Position numbers and translations under genes: made by a program
Assembly (NCBI RefSeq): GCF_000702065.1
Contig: NZ_JNKN01000006.1
Location: 24,788-88,787 of the forward strand
DNA length: 64,000 nt
Source: Kandleria vitulina DSM 20405
GTDB taxonomy: Bacteria; Bacillota_I; Bacilli_A; Erysipelotrichales; Coprobacillaceae
Direction of reading: 5' to 3'
Notes under the pieces: generated by a model
Told to the model about the DNA's origin: nothing
Databases searched by the model: none
Seen by the model: the letters and a program-made list of their open reading frames with translations, nothing else
Part shown: one piece after another, positions 26,165 to 36,200 of the stretch
Position numbering within the stretch: the stretch's first letter is position 1
How the letters are laid out: the number at the start of each line of letters is the position of its first letter

Positions 26165-27133
26165 ATGAAGAAATTAATTATTGATCAAAATAACGAAAAT
26201 CAGCGTATAGATAAGTATTTAAAGAAGCTTTTGTGTAAAGCGCCATCTTCTCTTGTCTATAAGATGCTAAGAAAAAAAGATGTCAAAGTAAATGGGAAAC
26301 GTGTCAAGGAAAACCATATTCTTCATCTAGGAGATGAGGTTTCTCTTTTCTTATATGATGATAAGTTTAAAGAATATACTTCACCCCTTACAATTCACGA
26401 TCTTCCAATCACATTTGATGTAGTCTATGAAGATGAACATATCCTCATTGTCAATAAGCCAGCAGGCTTACTAGTGCAGCCGGATATCAATGAAGATATG
26501 AACACACTTTCTAATCAGGTGCTGACATACCTTTATCAAAAGGGCGAATATGATCCTGAAGCTGATCTTGGCTTTACGCCAGGACCAGTTCATCGTCTTG
26601 ACCGCAATACCAGTGGATTAGTCATGTTTGGTAAGGATATGCGTGCCTTGCAGGATCTTAATGAAATGATGAAAAAACGTCATTGCATTGAAAAGACATA
26701 TCGCACAATTGTAAAAGGCTATGTAAAAGATCAGGAACTGATTGACTATGTTATCAAGGATGAAAAAGAAATGAAGATGCATATTGTCCCTTCGACAACA
26801 CCTAACAGTCTAAAGATGCATACAAAGGTGCACGCTCTTATTTCTACAAAAGACTACTCCTTGATTGAAGTAGGACTAGTCACTGGTCGTACACATCAGA
26901 TTCGTGTGCACTTGTCTAGTATCAATCATCCCTTGATGGGTGATAAGAAATACGGTGATTTCGAATGGAATAAACAAATCAAGAAAGAGTTCCATCTTAA
27001 TTCACAGCTGCTTCATGCTTATTCATTATCTTTTGTAAATCCAATTGGCAGCATGAAGTATATGAAAGGAAAGACAATCACATGTCAGGTTCCTCAGAAA
27101 TTTAAAGAGATTCAAGAAAAATATTTCAAATAA
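26165..27133 (+). CDS. RluA-family pseudouridine synthase
   Basis: 322 residues. An S4-like domain (RIDKYLKKLLCKAPSSLVYKMLRKKDVKVNGKRV) is followed by the catalytic core with HRLDRNTSGLVMF (catalytic Asp) and GRTHQIRVHLSSINHPLMGDKKYG. It modifies uridines in 23S rRNA, probably as an RluC/RluD type. ATG 26165 is preferred over the in-frame upstream codon at 26126, which would overlap the TATAAT promoter element near 26144. Confidence 0.9.
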   Translation: MKKLIIDQNNENQRIDKYLKKLLCKAPSSLVYKMLRKKDVKVNGKRVKENHILHLGDEVSLFLYDDKFKEYTSPLTIHDLPITFDVVYEDEHILIVNKPAGLLVQPDINEDMNTLSNQVLTYLYQKGEYDPEADLGFTPGPVHRLDRNTSGLVMFGKDMRALQDLNEMMKKRHCIEKTYRTIVKGYVKDQELIDYVIKDEKEMKMHIVPSTTPNSLKMHTKVHALISTKDYSLIEVGLVTGRTHQIRVHLSSINHPLMGDKKYGDFEWNKQIKKEFHLNSQLLHAYSLSFVNPIGSMKYMKGKTITCQVPQKFKEIQEKYFK

Positions 27134-27240
27134 ATTTATATTTTCTCTTAAATGACATAAGGTATTTTGTATCTATCTCGATTGTTTTATTGAAAGAGAA
27201 CATTGAGTAGAGAATTCATAAAAATACTTTAAATAACCTC

Positions 27241-27269
27241 TTCTCAATAAATTATTTCACAGGTATAAT
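27241..27269 (+). promoter_or_regulatory. Promoter of ROK kinase gene
   Basis: TTCTCA (27241-27246), a 17-base spacer and TATAAT (27264-27269), 27 bases before the ATG. The -35 is weak. Confidence 0.45.
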
Positions 27270-27295
27270 AATAGAATAGAGGAGGAAATAAACTG

Positions 27296-28216
27296 ATGAA
27301 ATTTTATATCGGAGTCGATCTAGGTGGTACTAATGTACGTGCCTTATTAGTAGACGAAAATGGACAGACATACAGCGAAGTAAAAGAAAGCACAGAAAAA
27401 GAACATGGTGTAGATTATGTCTGCTCTAAAATTTCAAGAATGATCCGTACATTGGATTATGATGCTTGCAATGGTTTTGAAAATGTAGAAGGAATCGGTA
27501 TTGGAGTTCCAGGCCCAGTAGATACTGTTAAAGGCGTTATGATTATGGCAAGCAATCTGCCAGGATTTGAAGGTTATCCAATCGTAGATAAACTTAAAGA
27601 AGAATTCAATAAACCAGTATTCTTAGATAATGATGCAAATGTAGCTGGTTTAGCAGAAGCTATTCTTGGTGCAGGTAAAGGATATCCTACTTGTTACTTT
27701 ATTACTGTATCAACTGGTATCGGCGGTGCCTTCATCGTTGATGGTAAATTAGTTTCTGGTGGTCGTGGACATGCCGGAGAAATTGGAAACATTATTGTAA
27801 AACCAGGTGGATATAAACAGGGGGCATTAAATGCTGGTGCAGCTGAAGGTGAATGTTCAGGTACTGCAATTACTAGAAAAGGTGTTGCCGCCCTTGGGGA
27901 AGATAAAGTAAAACATGCAGGTAATGTCTTTGATTTAGCAGCAGCTGGAGATGCACAGGCTAAAGCAATCTGTGATGAAGCCGTTGATGAATTATCTACT
28001 TTATTGGCAAACATTGCACATACAGTAGATCCACACTGCTTCGTTCTTGGTGGCGGTGTCATGAAAGCTAGAGATTATTTCTGGGATACATTAAACGAAC
28101 AGTTCAATGCTAAAATTCATGCAGGTATGAGAAATCATATTCCACTATTATTAAAGAAATTAGATGACTGTGGTGCTATTGGAGCAGCAATGTTGCCAAT
28201 GTCTCAGTTAGACTAA
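27296..28216 (+). CDS. ROK-family sugar kinase (glucokinase-like)
   Basis: 306 residues. The phosphate-binding motif GVDLGGTNVRALLVDE is at the N terminus, the catalytic base is in LDNDANVAGLAEA, and STGIGGAFIVDGKLVSGGRGHAGEIGN is the second phosphate loop. It would phosphorylate glucose or a related hexose. Unusual: the ROK zinc site seems lost, since the His of the normal EIGH is Asn (EIGN) and the Cys cluster is replaced by GALNAGAAEGECSG. The gene has its own promoter and terminator. Confidence 0.85.
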   Translation: MKFYIGVDLGGTNVRALLVDENGQTYSEVKESTEKEHGVDYVCSKISRMIRTLDYDACNGFENVEGIGIGVPGPVDTVKGVMIMASNLPGFEGYPIVDKLKEEFNKPVFLDNDANVAGLAEAILGAGKGYPTCYFITVSTGIGGAFIVDGKLVSGGRGHAGEIGNIIVKPGGYKQGALNAGAAEGECSGTAITRKGVAALGEDKVKHAGNVFDLAAAGDAQAKAICDEAVDELSTLLANIAHTVDPHCFVLGGGVMKARDYFWDTLNEQFNAKIHAGMRNHIPLLLKKLDDCGAIGAAMLPMSQLD

Positions 28217-28217
28217 T

Positions 28218-28243
28218 AAGATGGGATTATTCCCATCTTTTTT
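28218..28243 (+). terminator. Terminator of ROK kinase gene
   Basis: AAGATGGGA/TCCCATCTT stem with loop ttat and a T-run. Confidence 0.9.
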
Positions 28244-28292
28244 GATATAATGAAATATATATTAAGGTATTTTCATACCTCAGGAGGTTAAT

Positions 28293-30908
28293 ATGAAAGA
28301 CTGGTATCAGATGAATGAAGAAGAGCTACTAAAATATCTCGATGCTTCTCTTGATGGACTTAGCAGCAAACAAGTGCAGGAGCGTATAAATAAGTATGGA
28401 GAAAATAAGCTTGAAGAATCAAAGAAGGATTCTATCTTCATGATTTTTATAAAACAGTTTGCGGATCTTCTTGTCGTCATCTTGCTTATTGCGGCTATTA
28501 TTTCCTTGTTCACTAAAGATGTAAAAAGTGCTGGTGTCATTATTGCGGTTCTTATATTGAATGCAACACTTGGTACATGGCAGAGCGTTGTTGCTAATAA
28601 ATCTCTTGATGCCTTGAAGGCCATGTCTTCACCACATGTCAAGGTCAAGCGTGATGGCAACATTCATCAGCTTGCATCTAAGGAGATTGTACCAGGCGAT
28701 GTTGTTTTGCTTGAAGCGGGGGATATGATCTGCGCGGATGCGCGACTTATTGACGAAGCTTCGCTTCAGGTCAATGAAAGTGCCTTGACTGGCGAGTCTT
28801 TACCGATTGATAAGAAGGTGGATGTTATTTCTAAGGCGTCTCTTGCAGATCGTATCAATATGGTTTATTCTGGTACGCTTGTAACGGCGGGAAGAGGAGA
28901 AGCTATCGTGGTGGCTACTGGAATGCAAAGTGAGCTTGGAAAGATTGCCACCTTGATGAATGATACAAAAGCTAAACGTACCCCTTTACAAAAGACAATT
29001 GATCGCTTCAGCAAGCGTCTTGCGATAGGGATTCTCTTGATATCAGCCATCGTCTTAGTTTTGCAGCTTTATCGTGGTACACCACTTATGGAGGCTCTTC
29101 TATTTGCGGTTGCTTTAGCGGTTGCCGCTATACCGGAAGCATTAGGTTCCATCATCACAATTGTGCAGGCAATGGGCATGCGCAAGATGGCAGAAGAACA
29201 GGCTATTGTAAAAGAACTCTCAGCTGTTGAGACATTAGGAAGCGTTTCAGTCATCTGTTCAGATAAGACGGGAACATTGACACAAAACAAGATGACAGTG
29301 GCGGATGTCTATCTTGATCATGAACGCATTGATCCTAATAATCTTTCATTAGAAAAGAAAATTCATCGACGTTTTCTTTATGCCTGTGTTCTTGCCAATG
29401 ATGCAAGCATTGTCGAAGGAGAAGGAATAGGGGATCCAACGGAGTATGCACTGATTGATATGTATCATCATGTCAAAGGCATTCGTCATCCACAAAGTGG
29501 GCATCTGTTAAGTGAAGGAATGGTACGTGACTTACTGCCACGTATTGATGAAGTTCCTTTTGATTCAGAAAGAAAGCTGATGTCTACTAGACATAATATG
29601 AAAGGAAAGATGACAATCTTTACTAAAGGGGCAGTTGATGTTCTTTTAAATAGATGTAAATCCATCATGACAAGTGAAGGCGTAAGAGCTATTACAAAAG
29701 AAGATATTGAGGCAATCATGAAGATGAATCATTCCTTCTCAAATGATGGACTTCGCGTTCTTGCTTTTGCCTATAAAGAATCAAAAGAAAAACTCACGCT
29801 CTCAAGTGAAAATGGCTATACCTTCATAGGTCTCGTCTCATTGATCGACCCGCCACGCCATTCAGCCTTAGAAGCGGTGGCGCAAGCGAAAGCGGCAGGC
29901 ATCCGCACGGTGATGATTACCGGTGATCATAAAGATACAGCGGTAGCGATTGGCAAAAAGATCGGTCTATTTAGCGAAGGCGATAAAGCTGTCACAGGTG
30001 AAGAGCTAGATGAAATGAGCGATGAAACACTGGCTAGGGAAATAGCCACTATTTCCGTCTATGCCAGAGTCTCTCCACAGCACAAGATTCGCATTGTCGA
30101 AGCTTGGCAGAAAAGTGGACAGATTGTCTCAATGACAGGGGACGGCGTGAATGATGCACCTGCACTTAAGAAAGCAGATATCGGTGTGGCCATGGGCATC
30201 ACTGGTACAGAAGTATCAAAAGATGCAGCGTCAATGATTTTGGCAGATGATCATTTTGCGACAATCATCAAGGCGGTACGCAATGGTCGTGTTATCTATG
30301 ACAATATCAAAAATGCCATTTTGTTCCTGTTGTCAGGAAACCTGTCCGCCATCCTTTGTGTGCTTATGACCTCGCTTTTATCTTTGCCATTGCCATTTTA
30401 TGCGGTACAGCTGCTCTTCATTAATCTTGTGACAGATTCTCTTCCTGCCTTGGCTATTGGGGTGGAACCTGGACATGAAGTGATGAACAGAAAGCCGAGA
30501 GATCCGCATGCTTCACTGATGGATAAGGTGTTTATTAAAACGATGATCATACAAGCACTACTGCTTTTTGTATTTGTGATGTCATCTTATTATGTTGGCT
30601 TATCTTCATCGTTCGCACATGCTTCATCCATGGCTTTCTTGACATTGACATTAGCTAGACTTTTTCATGGTTTAAATTCAAGAGGAAAAGAAAGTCTTTA
30701 TCGTTTAGGATTAAAGAACAAGTATTGTTTTTATGCGATTGGGGTAGGCATTGTGCTTGTGTTGGGCGTTTCTTTAACTGATTATGGAAGAATGCTTTTT
30801 AAAGTAGAAAGACTATCCTATATGCAATGGGGAGCAGTCATATTGTTTGCATTGTTGCCGACAATATTGATACAATTATATAGGCTTATCAGGGAATACC
30901 AGTCTTAA
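28293..30908 (+). CDS. P-type cation ATPase, Ca2+-transporting (PacL/SERCA type)
   Basis: 871 residues. Phosphorylation motif CSDKTGTLTQNKM, actuator TGES (ALTGESLPID), hinge MTGDGVNDAPALKKADIGVAMG and the helix-4 motif AAIPEALGSI are all present, with about ten membrane helices and an N-terminal cation-ATPase domain. It would export Ca2+ (or Mn2+) at the expense of ATP. CAGGAGG sits before the ATG, and a terminator follows. Ion specificity is inferred from family resemblance. Confidence 0.92.
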   Translation: MKDWYQMNEEELLKYLDASLDGLSSKQVQERINKYGENKLEESKKDSIFMIFIKQFADLLVVILLIAAIISLFTKDVKSAGVIIAVLILNATLGTWQSVVANKSLDALKAMSSPHVKVKRDGNIHQLASKEIVPGDVVLLEAGDMICADARLIDEASLQVNESALTGESLPIDKKVDVISKASLADRINMVYSGTLVTAGRGEAIVVATGMQSELGKIATLMNDTKAKRTPLQKTIDRFSKRLAIGILLISAIVLVLQLYRGTPLMEALLFAVALAVAAIPEALGSIITIVQAMGMRKMAEEQAIVKELSAVETLGSVSVICSDKTGTLTQNKMTVADVYLDHERIDPNNLSLEKKIHRRFLYACVLANDASIVEGEGIGDPTEYALIDMYHHVKGIRHPQSGHLLSEGMVRDLLPRIDEVPFDSERKLMSTRHNMKGKMTIFTKGAVDVLLNRCKSIMTSEGVRAITKEDIEAIMKMNHSFSNDGLRVLAFAYKESKEKLTLSSENGYTFIGLVSLIDPPRHSALEAVAQAKAAGIRTVMITGDHKDTAVAIGKKIGLFSEGDKAVTGEELDEMSDETLAREIATISVYARVSPQHKIRIVEAWQKSGQIVSMTGDGVNDAPALKKADIGVAMGITGTEVSKDAASMILADDHFATIIKAVRNGRVIYDNIKNAILFLLSGNLSAILCVLMTSLLSLPLPFYAVQLLFINLVTDSLPALAIGVEPGHEVMNRKPRDPHASLMDKVFIKTMIIQALLLFVFVMSSYYVGLSSSFAHASSMAFLTLTLARLFHGLNSRGKESLYRLGLKNKYCFYAIGVGIVLVLGVSLTDYGRMLFKVERLSYMQWGAVILFALLPTILIQLYRLIREYQS

Positions 30909-30925
30909 TAGGCTGGTATTTTTTC
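30895..30925 (+). terminator. Terminator of P-type ATPase gene
   Basis: AATACCAG/CTGGTATT stem with a 10-base loop and a T-run, overlapping the end of the gene. Confidence 0.8.
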
Positions 30926-30992
30926 TCTTGATAAAAGCTCTTTTTTTATATTTACAAATGTGTTAGAATGAGGGACGCAAGGAGGATAAGAT

Positions 30993-32126
30993 ATGAGTCA
31001 AAGAGTTGTATTAGGTTTAAGTGGGGGAGTGGACAGTGCAGTTGCTGCTTACTTGCTTAAAAAACAAGGATACGAAGTTATTTGTGTCTTTATGAGAAAC
31101 TGGGATAGTTCTCTTAATAATGATATCTTAGGAAATCCAAATAATGATGCATCTGTATGTCCGCAAGAACAGGACTACAATGATGCCTGCAAGGTAGCAG
31201 AACATCTTGGTTTAGAAATCAGAAGAGTTGATTTTATTAAGGAATACTGGGATTCAGTTTTCACTTATTTCTTAGAAGAATATGCTAAAGGAAGAACACC
31301 TAATCCAGATATTCTATGTAATAAACATATTAAATTTAAGGCATTCTTAGATTATGCCAAAAAGATTGATGCTGATTATATTGCGACAGGGCATTATGCA
31401 CGTGTTGAACATCATGAAGGTGAAGACAGCGTAATGCTACGTGGTGTAGATAATAATAAAGATCAGACATACTTCTTATGTCAGTTGGCACAGTTCCAGC
31501 TAAAAGAAGCTTTATTCCCAATTGGAGAATTGACAAAGCCTGAAGTAAGAAAGATTGCCGAAGAGCTTGATTTACCAGTTGCTCATAAAAAGGATTCTAC
31601 TGGAATCTGTTTTATTGGGGAAAGAGATTTCAAGGAGTTCTTAAAGAATTATATTCCTGCTAAGCCAGGAAAGATTGTCAATTATGAAAATAAGGAAGTC
31701 ATTGGTGAACATCAGGGTATCATGTATTATACAATTGGACAAAGAAAGGGTCTTAACATTGGTGGAAAAGGTGGACCTTGGTTTGTCATTGGTAAAGAAT
31801 ATGATGATAATATTCTTTATGTTGCTCAGGGAGATTCCAATGATTGGCTATTGTCAGATGAAGCATTGATTACTGATGTAAACTGGATTTCTTCAAAGAA
31901 AGTAGAAGGAGACTTTGACTGTACTGCTAAATTCAGATACAGACAGAAAGATAATGATGTCTCTATTCGCTTTATTGATGACACTACAATCTATGTGACA
32001 TTCAAGAAACCAGTTAAGGCTGTGACACCTGGACAGGCCGCTGTCTTCTATGATGGTGATGTATGTCTTGGTGGAGGAACTATTGAGAAAGTCTATAAAG
32101 ACAACAAGGAGATTGAATATTTATAA
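30993..32126 (+). CDS. mnmA: tRNA-specific 2-thiouridylase MnmA
   Basis: 377 residues. The ATP-pyrophosphatase P-loop is LGLSGGVDSAVAAYLL, and the catalytic cysteines lie in NPDILCNKHIKF and DSTGICFIGERDF. The C-terminal beta-barrel ends with VTPGQAAVFYDGDVCLGGG. It thiolates U34 of Lys, Glu and Gln tRNAs. ATG follows AAGGAGG. The stop overlaps the start of the helicase gene (TAATG), so both are co-translated. Confidence 0.97.
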   Translation: MSQRVVLGLSGGVDSAVAAYLLKKQGYEVICVFMRNWDSSLNNDILGNPNNDASVCPQEQDYNDACKVAEHLGLEIRRVDFIKEYWDSVFTYFLEEYAKGRTPNPDILCNKHIKFKAFLDYAKKIDADYIATGHYARVEHHEGEDSVMLRGVDNNKDQTYFLCQLAQFQLKEALFPIGELTKPEVRKIAEELDLPVAHKKDSTGICFIGERDFKEFLKNYIPAKPGKIVNYENKEVIGEHQGIMYYTIGQRKGLNIGGKGGPWFVIGKEYDDNILYVAQGDSNDWLLSDEALITDVNWISSKKVEGDFDCTAKFRYRQKDNDVSIRFIDDTTIYVTFKKPVKAVTPGQAAVFYDGDVCLGGGTIEKVYKDNKEIEYL

Positions 32127-34327
32127 TGATTGCTTATTCTGGAACTATTACCCGTATTATATTTTATAGCGAAGAGACAAAGTTCATCGTGGCACGTTTT
32201 GATGCTGATGAAGAAGATAAGCCATTTGCAATTACTGGCAATATGTCCTATGTCAATACTGATGATCGCTACCGTATTACCGGAGATTTTGTCATTCATC
32301 CACGCTATGGAAAACAGTTCCAGATTCAATCGTATGAAATCTTGCTAGCGGATGATCATGATGAGATCATCCGCTATTTGTCTTCTCCGTTGTTTAAGGG
32401 GATTGGCAAAAAGCAGGCTGAACTTATTGTAGATACTTTAGGTGAAGATTGTTTGAATCAGATCAAGAAGGATCCTACTTGTCTTCATATTGTAAGAGGA
32501 ATGAGTGAGAAGAAGGTTAAGACCATTGTGGATGTATTAACTAATCAGGACTATGATCAGGAAGTTCTCTCTTTCTTTATGGGACATGGTATTTCTACGA
32601 GACATCTTTCATTGATACAGGGATTCTATAAGGAAAAGACATTGGATGTCTTAAAATCAAATCCCTATCAGCTGATTGATGATATAGATGGTATCGGTTT
32701 TAAGAGTGCTGATACATTAGCGATGAAGATGAAGTTTGATCCTAAATCACCATATCGTATTAAGGCAGCTATTGCGGATGCATTAATGCAAGCATGCTTT
32801 AGAACGGGATCTACGTATTCTGATATTTCTACATTACATCGTATTTTTCATCGTTTTCTTCCAGAAGTGGATAATGAGACATTTGAAGATAGTCTTTATG
32901 CATTGATTGAGGATAAAAAGATCATTCAGAAGATTGAGAAATATTATCCAAAAGATCTTTATGATTCAGAGAAAAGCATTGCTAATCTTTTTAAGAAGTT
33001 TTCCCGTCTTCCTAAAGGTCAAGTAGAAGAATCGCTTATTGATGAACGTATTGAAGAAGTAGAAGATGAGCTAGGCATCAATTATGATGAAACACAAAGA
33101 AATGCGATTCATACTTTTATTAATGAACCAGCAATGATCTTAACAGGGGGACCGGGTACAGGGAAGACCACTGTTGTACAGGGAATATTGAAGGTCTTTA
33201 AGCAGATGCATCCTGAACTTCATATTGATTTAGTAGCACCTACAGGAAGAGCCGCAAAACGCTTGTCAGAACTTACAGGAATTGAAGCATCAACGATTCA
33301 CAGATTATTGAAATGGGATCTTCATGCCAATACGTTCATGATGAATAAAAATAATCCTTTGGACACGGATCTGCTTGTTATTGATGAGTTTTCCATGGTG
33401 GATAGTCTATTGTTTGCAAGAGTGCTAGAAGCAGGAACCCATATAAAGAAAATTCTTCTTATTGGTGATGATCAGCAGTTGCCAAGTGTTGCTCCAGGTA
33501 ATGTGTTAAGAGATCTTCTTGCTTCTAAGAAGGTAGAAGTTGTCGCATTGAATACGATTCATCGTCAAGAAGAAGGAAGCGGCATTGTAAGATTGGCGCA
33601 TGCTATTAGAAATGATGAATATGATGTTTCTTTATTTGATCAATATGAAGATATTTCATTTAAGACATGTCTGAATTATGAAGTTGTTAAAGAAACATTA
33701 GCGCTTGTTTCTTCATTGTTGGATGATGGCTATGAAATGAATGACATACAAGTGCTTTCTCCAATGTATAATGGAGTGGCTGGTATTGATGCCTTAAATG
33801 AGGCATTGCAGAATCTATTGAATCCTTCTTCTTACATGAAAGAGGAGCTTAAGGTAGGCAGAAGATTATTTAGAGAAGGGGATAAGATTCTTCAATTGAA
33901 GAATCGTCCTGATGAGAATGTCTTTAATGGTGACATTGGAACATTGGTAGAGATTATCTTCAAGGATGGAGAAGAGTATCTAAGTGATACGCTTGTCGTA
34001 GATTTTGATGGTATCATGATTGAATATACCGCCAATGATTTTATTCAGATTACGCATGCTTACTGTATGTCTGTACATAAATCACAGGGGAATGAATTCC
34101 CGGTTGTGATCATGAGCATTCTTCCTGATTATTCGATTATGATGAGAAAGAATTTGATCTATACGGGACTTACACGCGCTAAAAGAGAATTGTATCTATT
34201 GGGAAATCCTCAGGTCTTTAAGAAGGCATTAAGCTTAGATGTGGATAATCATCGTCATACGACATTGGTAGAAGAGATGGCTTCATCATCTATCAAGATT
34301 TCTGATTTTGAGGATACACCATTCTAA
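32126..34327 (+). CDS. recD2: RecD2-type DNA helicase
   Basis: 733 residues. An N-terminal OB-like region (GTITRIIFYSEETKFIVARF) and tandem helix-hairpin-helix segments (FKGIGKKQAELIV, IDGIGFKSADTLA) precede a superfamily 1 helicase core. That core has Walker A LTGGPGTGKTTVV, Walker B LLVIDEFSMVDS and the C-terminal YCMSVHKSQGNEFPVVIM, RAKRELYLLG. It unwinds DNA 5'-3' in repair and replication-fork upkeep. The gene pair mnmA-recD2 is common in Bacillota (established knowledge). Confidence 0.95.
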   Translation: MIAYSGTITRIIFYSEETKFIVARFDADEEDKPFAITGNMSYVNTDDRYRITGDFVIHPRYGKQFQIQSYEILLADDHDEIIRYLSSPLFKGIGKKQAELIVDTLGEDCLNQIKKDPTCLHIVRGMSEKKVKTIVDVLTNQDYDQEVLSFFMGHGISTRHLSLIQGFYKEKTLDVLKSNPYQLIDDIDGIGFKSADTLAMKMKFDPKSPYRIKAAIADALMQACFRTGSTYSDISTLHRIFHRFLPEVDNETFEDSLYALIEDKKIIQKIEKYYPKDLYDSEKSIANLFKKFSRLPKGQVEESLIDERIEEVEDELGINYDETQRNAIHTFINEPAMILTGGPGTGKTTVVQGILKVFKQMHPELHIDLVAPTGRAAKRLSELTGIEASTIHRLLKWDLHANTFMMNKNNPLDTDLLVIDEFSMVDSLLFARVLEAGTHIKKILLIGDDQQLPSVAPGNVLRDLLASKKVEVVALNTIHRQEEGSGIVRLAHAIRNDEYDVSLFDQYEDISFKTCLNYEVVKETLALVSSLLDDGYEMNDIQVLSPMYNGVAGIDALNEALQNLLNPSSYMKEELKVGRRLFREGDKILQLKNRPDENVFNGDIGTLVEIIFKDGEEYLSDTLVVDFDGIMIEYTANDFIQITHAYCMSVHKSQGNEFPVVIMSILPDYSIMMRKNLIYTGLTRAKRELYLLGNPQVFKKALSLDVDNHRHTTLVEEMASSSIKISDFEDTPF

Positions 34328-34358
34328 AAATGAAGACGTTTTTTCGTCTTCATTTTTT
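34327..34358 (+). terminator. Terminator of mnmA-recD2 operon
   Basis: 12-base-pair stem AAAATGAAGACG/CGTCTTCATTTT with a T loop and T tail. Confidence 0.9.
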
Positions 34359-34419
34359 ATATTGAGAAATGTACTTCTTTTTGATATAGTGTATACATTA
34401 AAAAAGGAGATTGAGATTT

Positions 34420-35361
34420 ATGGGAATCGTAGTAGTAGGTGCAGTATTTGTGGATATTAAAGGATATCCAATTGCTCAATATATTCCGTCAGGAAGAAAT
34501 GCAGGACGTGTGACACAGGTTCATGGTGGTGTCAGCAGAAATGTTGCTGAAGATATCGCCAATGTGGAATTAAGACCAACATTTGTCAGTGTAGTTGATA
34601 AGAGTGGCATTTCTGATGATGTTATCAATAAGCTTCAAAGACATAAGGTCAACACTGATTATATCTTAAGAACTGAAGATGGACTTGGGACATGGTTAGC
34701 TGTATTTGATAATGACGGTGATGTTGTTGCATCCATTTCTAAACGTCCAAGTTTGGATGGTATTGCGACAATTCTTGAAGAACATGGTGATGAAATCATC
34801 AAAGATGCGGATAGTATCGTTGTTGAGATTGATATGGAACCAAAGATTCTTAATATTCTCTTTGATTTAGCTGAAAAATATAAAAAGCGCATTTATGCGA
34901 TTGTTTCTAATATGAGTATTGCGGTTGAAAGAAGAGATCTTATCAAGAAGACTGATTGTTTTGTTTGTAATCTTCAAGAAGCAAGTATGTTCTTCTCTGA
35001 AGACTATGAAGAAAATACACCGGAAGAAATGGCTAGAATTTTAGCTGGTAAATTAAAGACTGCTCAGCTTAAGTCAATGGTTGTGACAATGGGAGGAGAA
35101 GGTGCTGTTTATGCTACTTGTACTGGTGAATCTGGTGTAACACCTCCTCAGAAGGTTAATGTTATTGATACAACAGGATGTGGAGATTCATTCTTTGCAG
35201 GTGTTGTTATTGGGTTGACATATGGAAAAACATTGGGAGAATCATGTGTTATTGGTACACGTATTGCTTCTTCTGTTATTGCAACAAAAGAGAATGTCTG
35301 TCCAAGATTCTTGCCTGAAGAATTTGATATTGATCCTACTAAATTTGGTATCACTTTATAA
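34420..35361 (+). CDS. PfkB-family carbohydrate or nucleoside kinase
   Basis: 313 residues from ATG 34420 (AAGGAG at 34404-34409). The N-terminal VHGGVSRNVAEDIA corresponds to the GG substrate motif, and the C-terminal VNVIDTTGCGDSFFAGVVIG is the PfkB anion-hole/base motif (DTTGCGDS). It transfers phosphate from ATP to a sugar or nucleoside; pseudouridine kinase-type or ribokinase-type roles are both possible. It is followed after 65 bases by NAD synthetase. Confidence 0.85.
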   Translation: MGIVVVGAVFVDIKGYPIAQYIPSGRNAGRVTQVHGGVSRNVAEDIANVELRPTFVSVVDKSGISDDVINKLQRHKVNTDYILRTEDGLGTWLAVFDNDGDVVASISKRPSLDGIATILEEHGDEIIKDADSIVVEIDMEPKILNILFDLAEKYKKRIYAIVSNMSIAVERRDLIKKTDCFVCNLQEASMFFSEDYEENTPEEMARILAGKLKTAQLKSMVVTMGGEGAVYATCTGESGVTPPQKVNVIDTTGCGDSFFAGVVIGLTYGKTLGESCVIGTRIASSVIATKENVCPRFLPEEFDIDPTKFGITL

Positions 35362-35426
35362 TTGCTTCATGGATAAAAAAGTATTAAACTAAAAACATAA
35401 AAAATCAACTCGAAGGAGAGATGAAT

Positions 35427-36200
35427 ATGTTAAAAAATCCAGAAAAGACAAAAAATGAAATTGTATCATGGATCCAGAAATACTTTGAAGAAAATGGACC
35501 TGAATGTACTGCCGTTGTTGGTATTTCAGGTGGGAAAGATTCCAGTATAACTGCTGCCCTTTGTAAAGAAGCTTTAGGTAAAGACAGAGTACTTGGGGTT
35601 CTTATGCCAAATGGGGTACAGAGTGATATTGATGATTCACGTCATCTTGTAGAAGCATTGGATATTCCTCATGTTGAATTGAATATTGAAGAAGCATTCA
35701 ATGGCATGAAACATATGATTGAATCATCTGATGAATTAAAAGCTATCACAAATAGAGATGAATTAAGCAATGACACAAAAGTTAATCTTCCACCAAGATT
35801 ACGTATGGCTACTTTATATGCAGTTGCACAGATGCTTCCTAATGGTGGTCGTGTAGCAAATACATGTAATAATTCAGAAGATTATGTTGGCTATTCTACA
35901 AAATACGGTGATGCTGCTGGAGACTTCAGTCCACTTGCACATGTCTTGGTAGAAGAAGTTCGTCAGTTGGGAAGAGTGCTTGGTCTTCCTTCTTATTTAG
36001 TAGAAAAGACACCAAGTGATGGATTAAGTGGCATGAGCGATGAAGATAAGCTTGGCTTTACTTATGAAACATTGGATCATTACATCTTAACTGGTGAAAT
36101 TGATGATGAAAAAACAAAAGAACGCATTGATCGCATGCATAAGCTTAATCTTCATAAGTTAAGAATTATGCCATCATTCGATACTTCTAATGAAAGATAA
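35427..36200 (+). CDS. nadE: NAD(+) synthetase, ammonia-dependent
   Basis: 257 residues. The pyrophosphatase loop VVGISGGKDSSITAALC and downstream ANTCNNSEDYVGYSTKYGDAAGDFSPLAHVLVEEVRQLG and KTPSDGLSGMSDEDKLG are diagnostic. It makes NAD from deamido-NAD with ammonia; no glutaminase domain is present. ATG 35427 is preferred to ATG 35421, because AAGGAG (35413-35418) is then 8 bases away. It overlaps a NUDIX gene by 11 bases. Confidence 0.95.
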   Translation: MLKNPEKTKNEIVSWIQKYFEENGPECTAVVGISGGKDSSITAALCKEALGKDRVLGVLMPNGVQSDIDDSRHLVEALDIPHVELNIEEAFNGMKHMIESSDELKAITNRDELSNDTKVNLPPRLRMATLYAVAQMLPNGGRVANTCNNSEDYVGYSTKYGDAAGDFSPLAHVLVEEVRQLGRVLGLPSYLVEKTPSDGLSGMSDEDKLGFTYETLDHYILTGEIDDEKTKERIDRMHKLNLHKLRIMPSFDTSNER

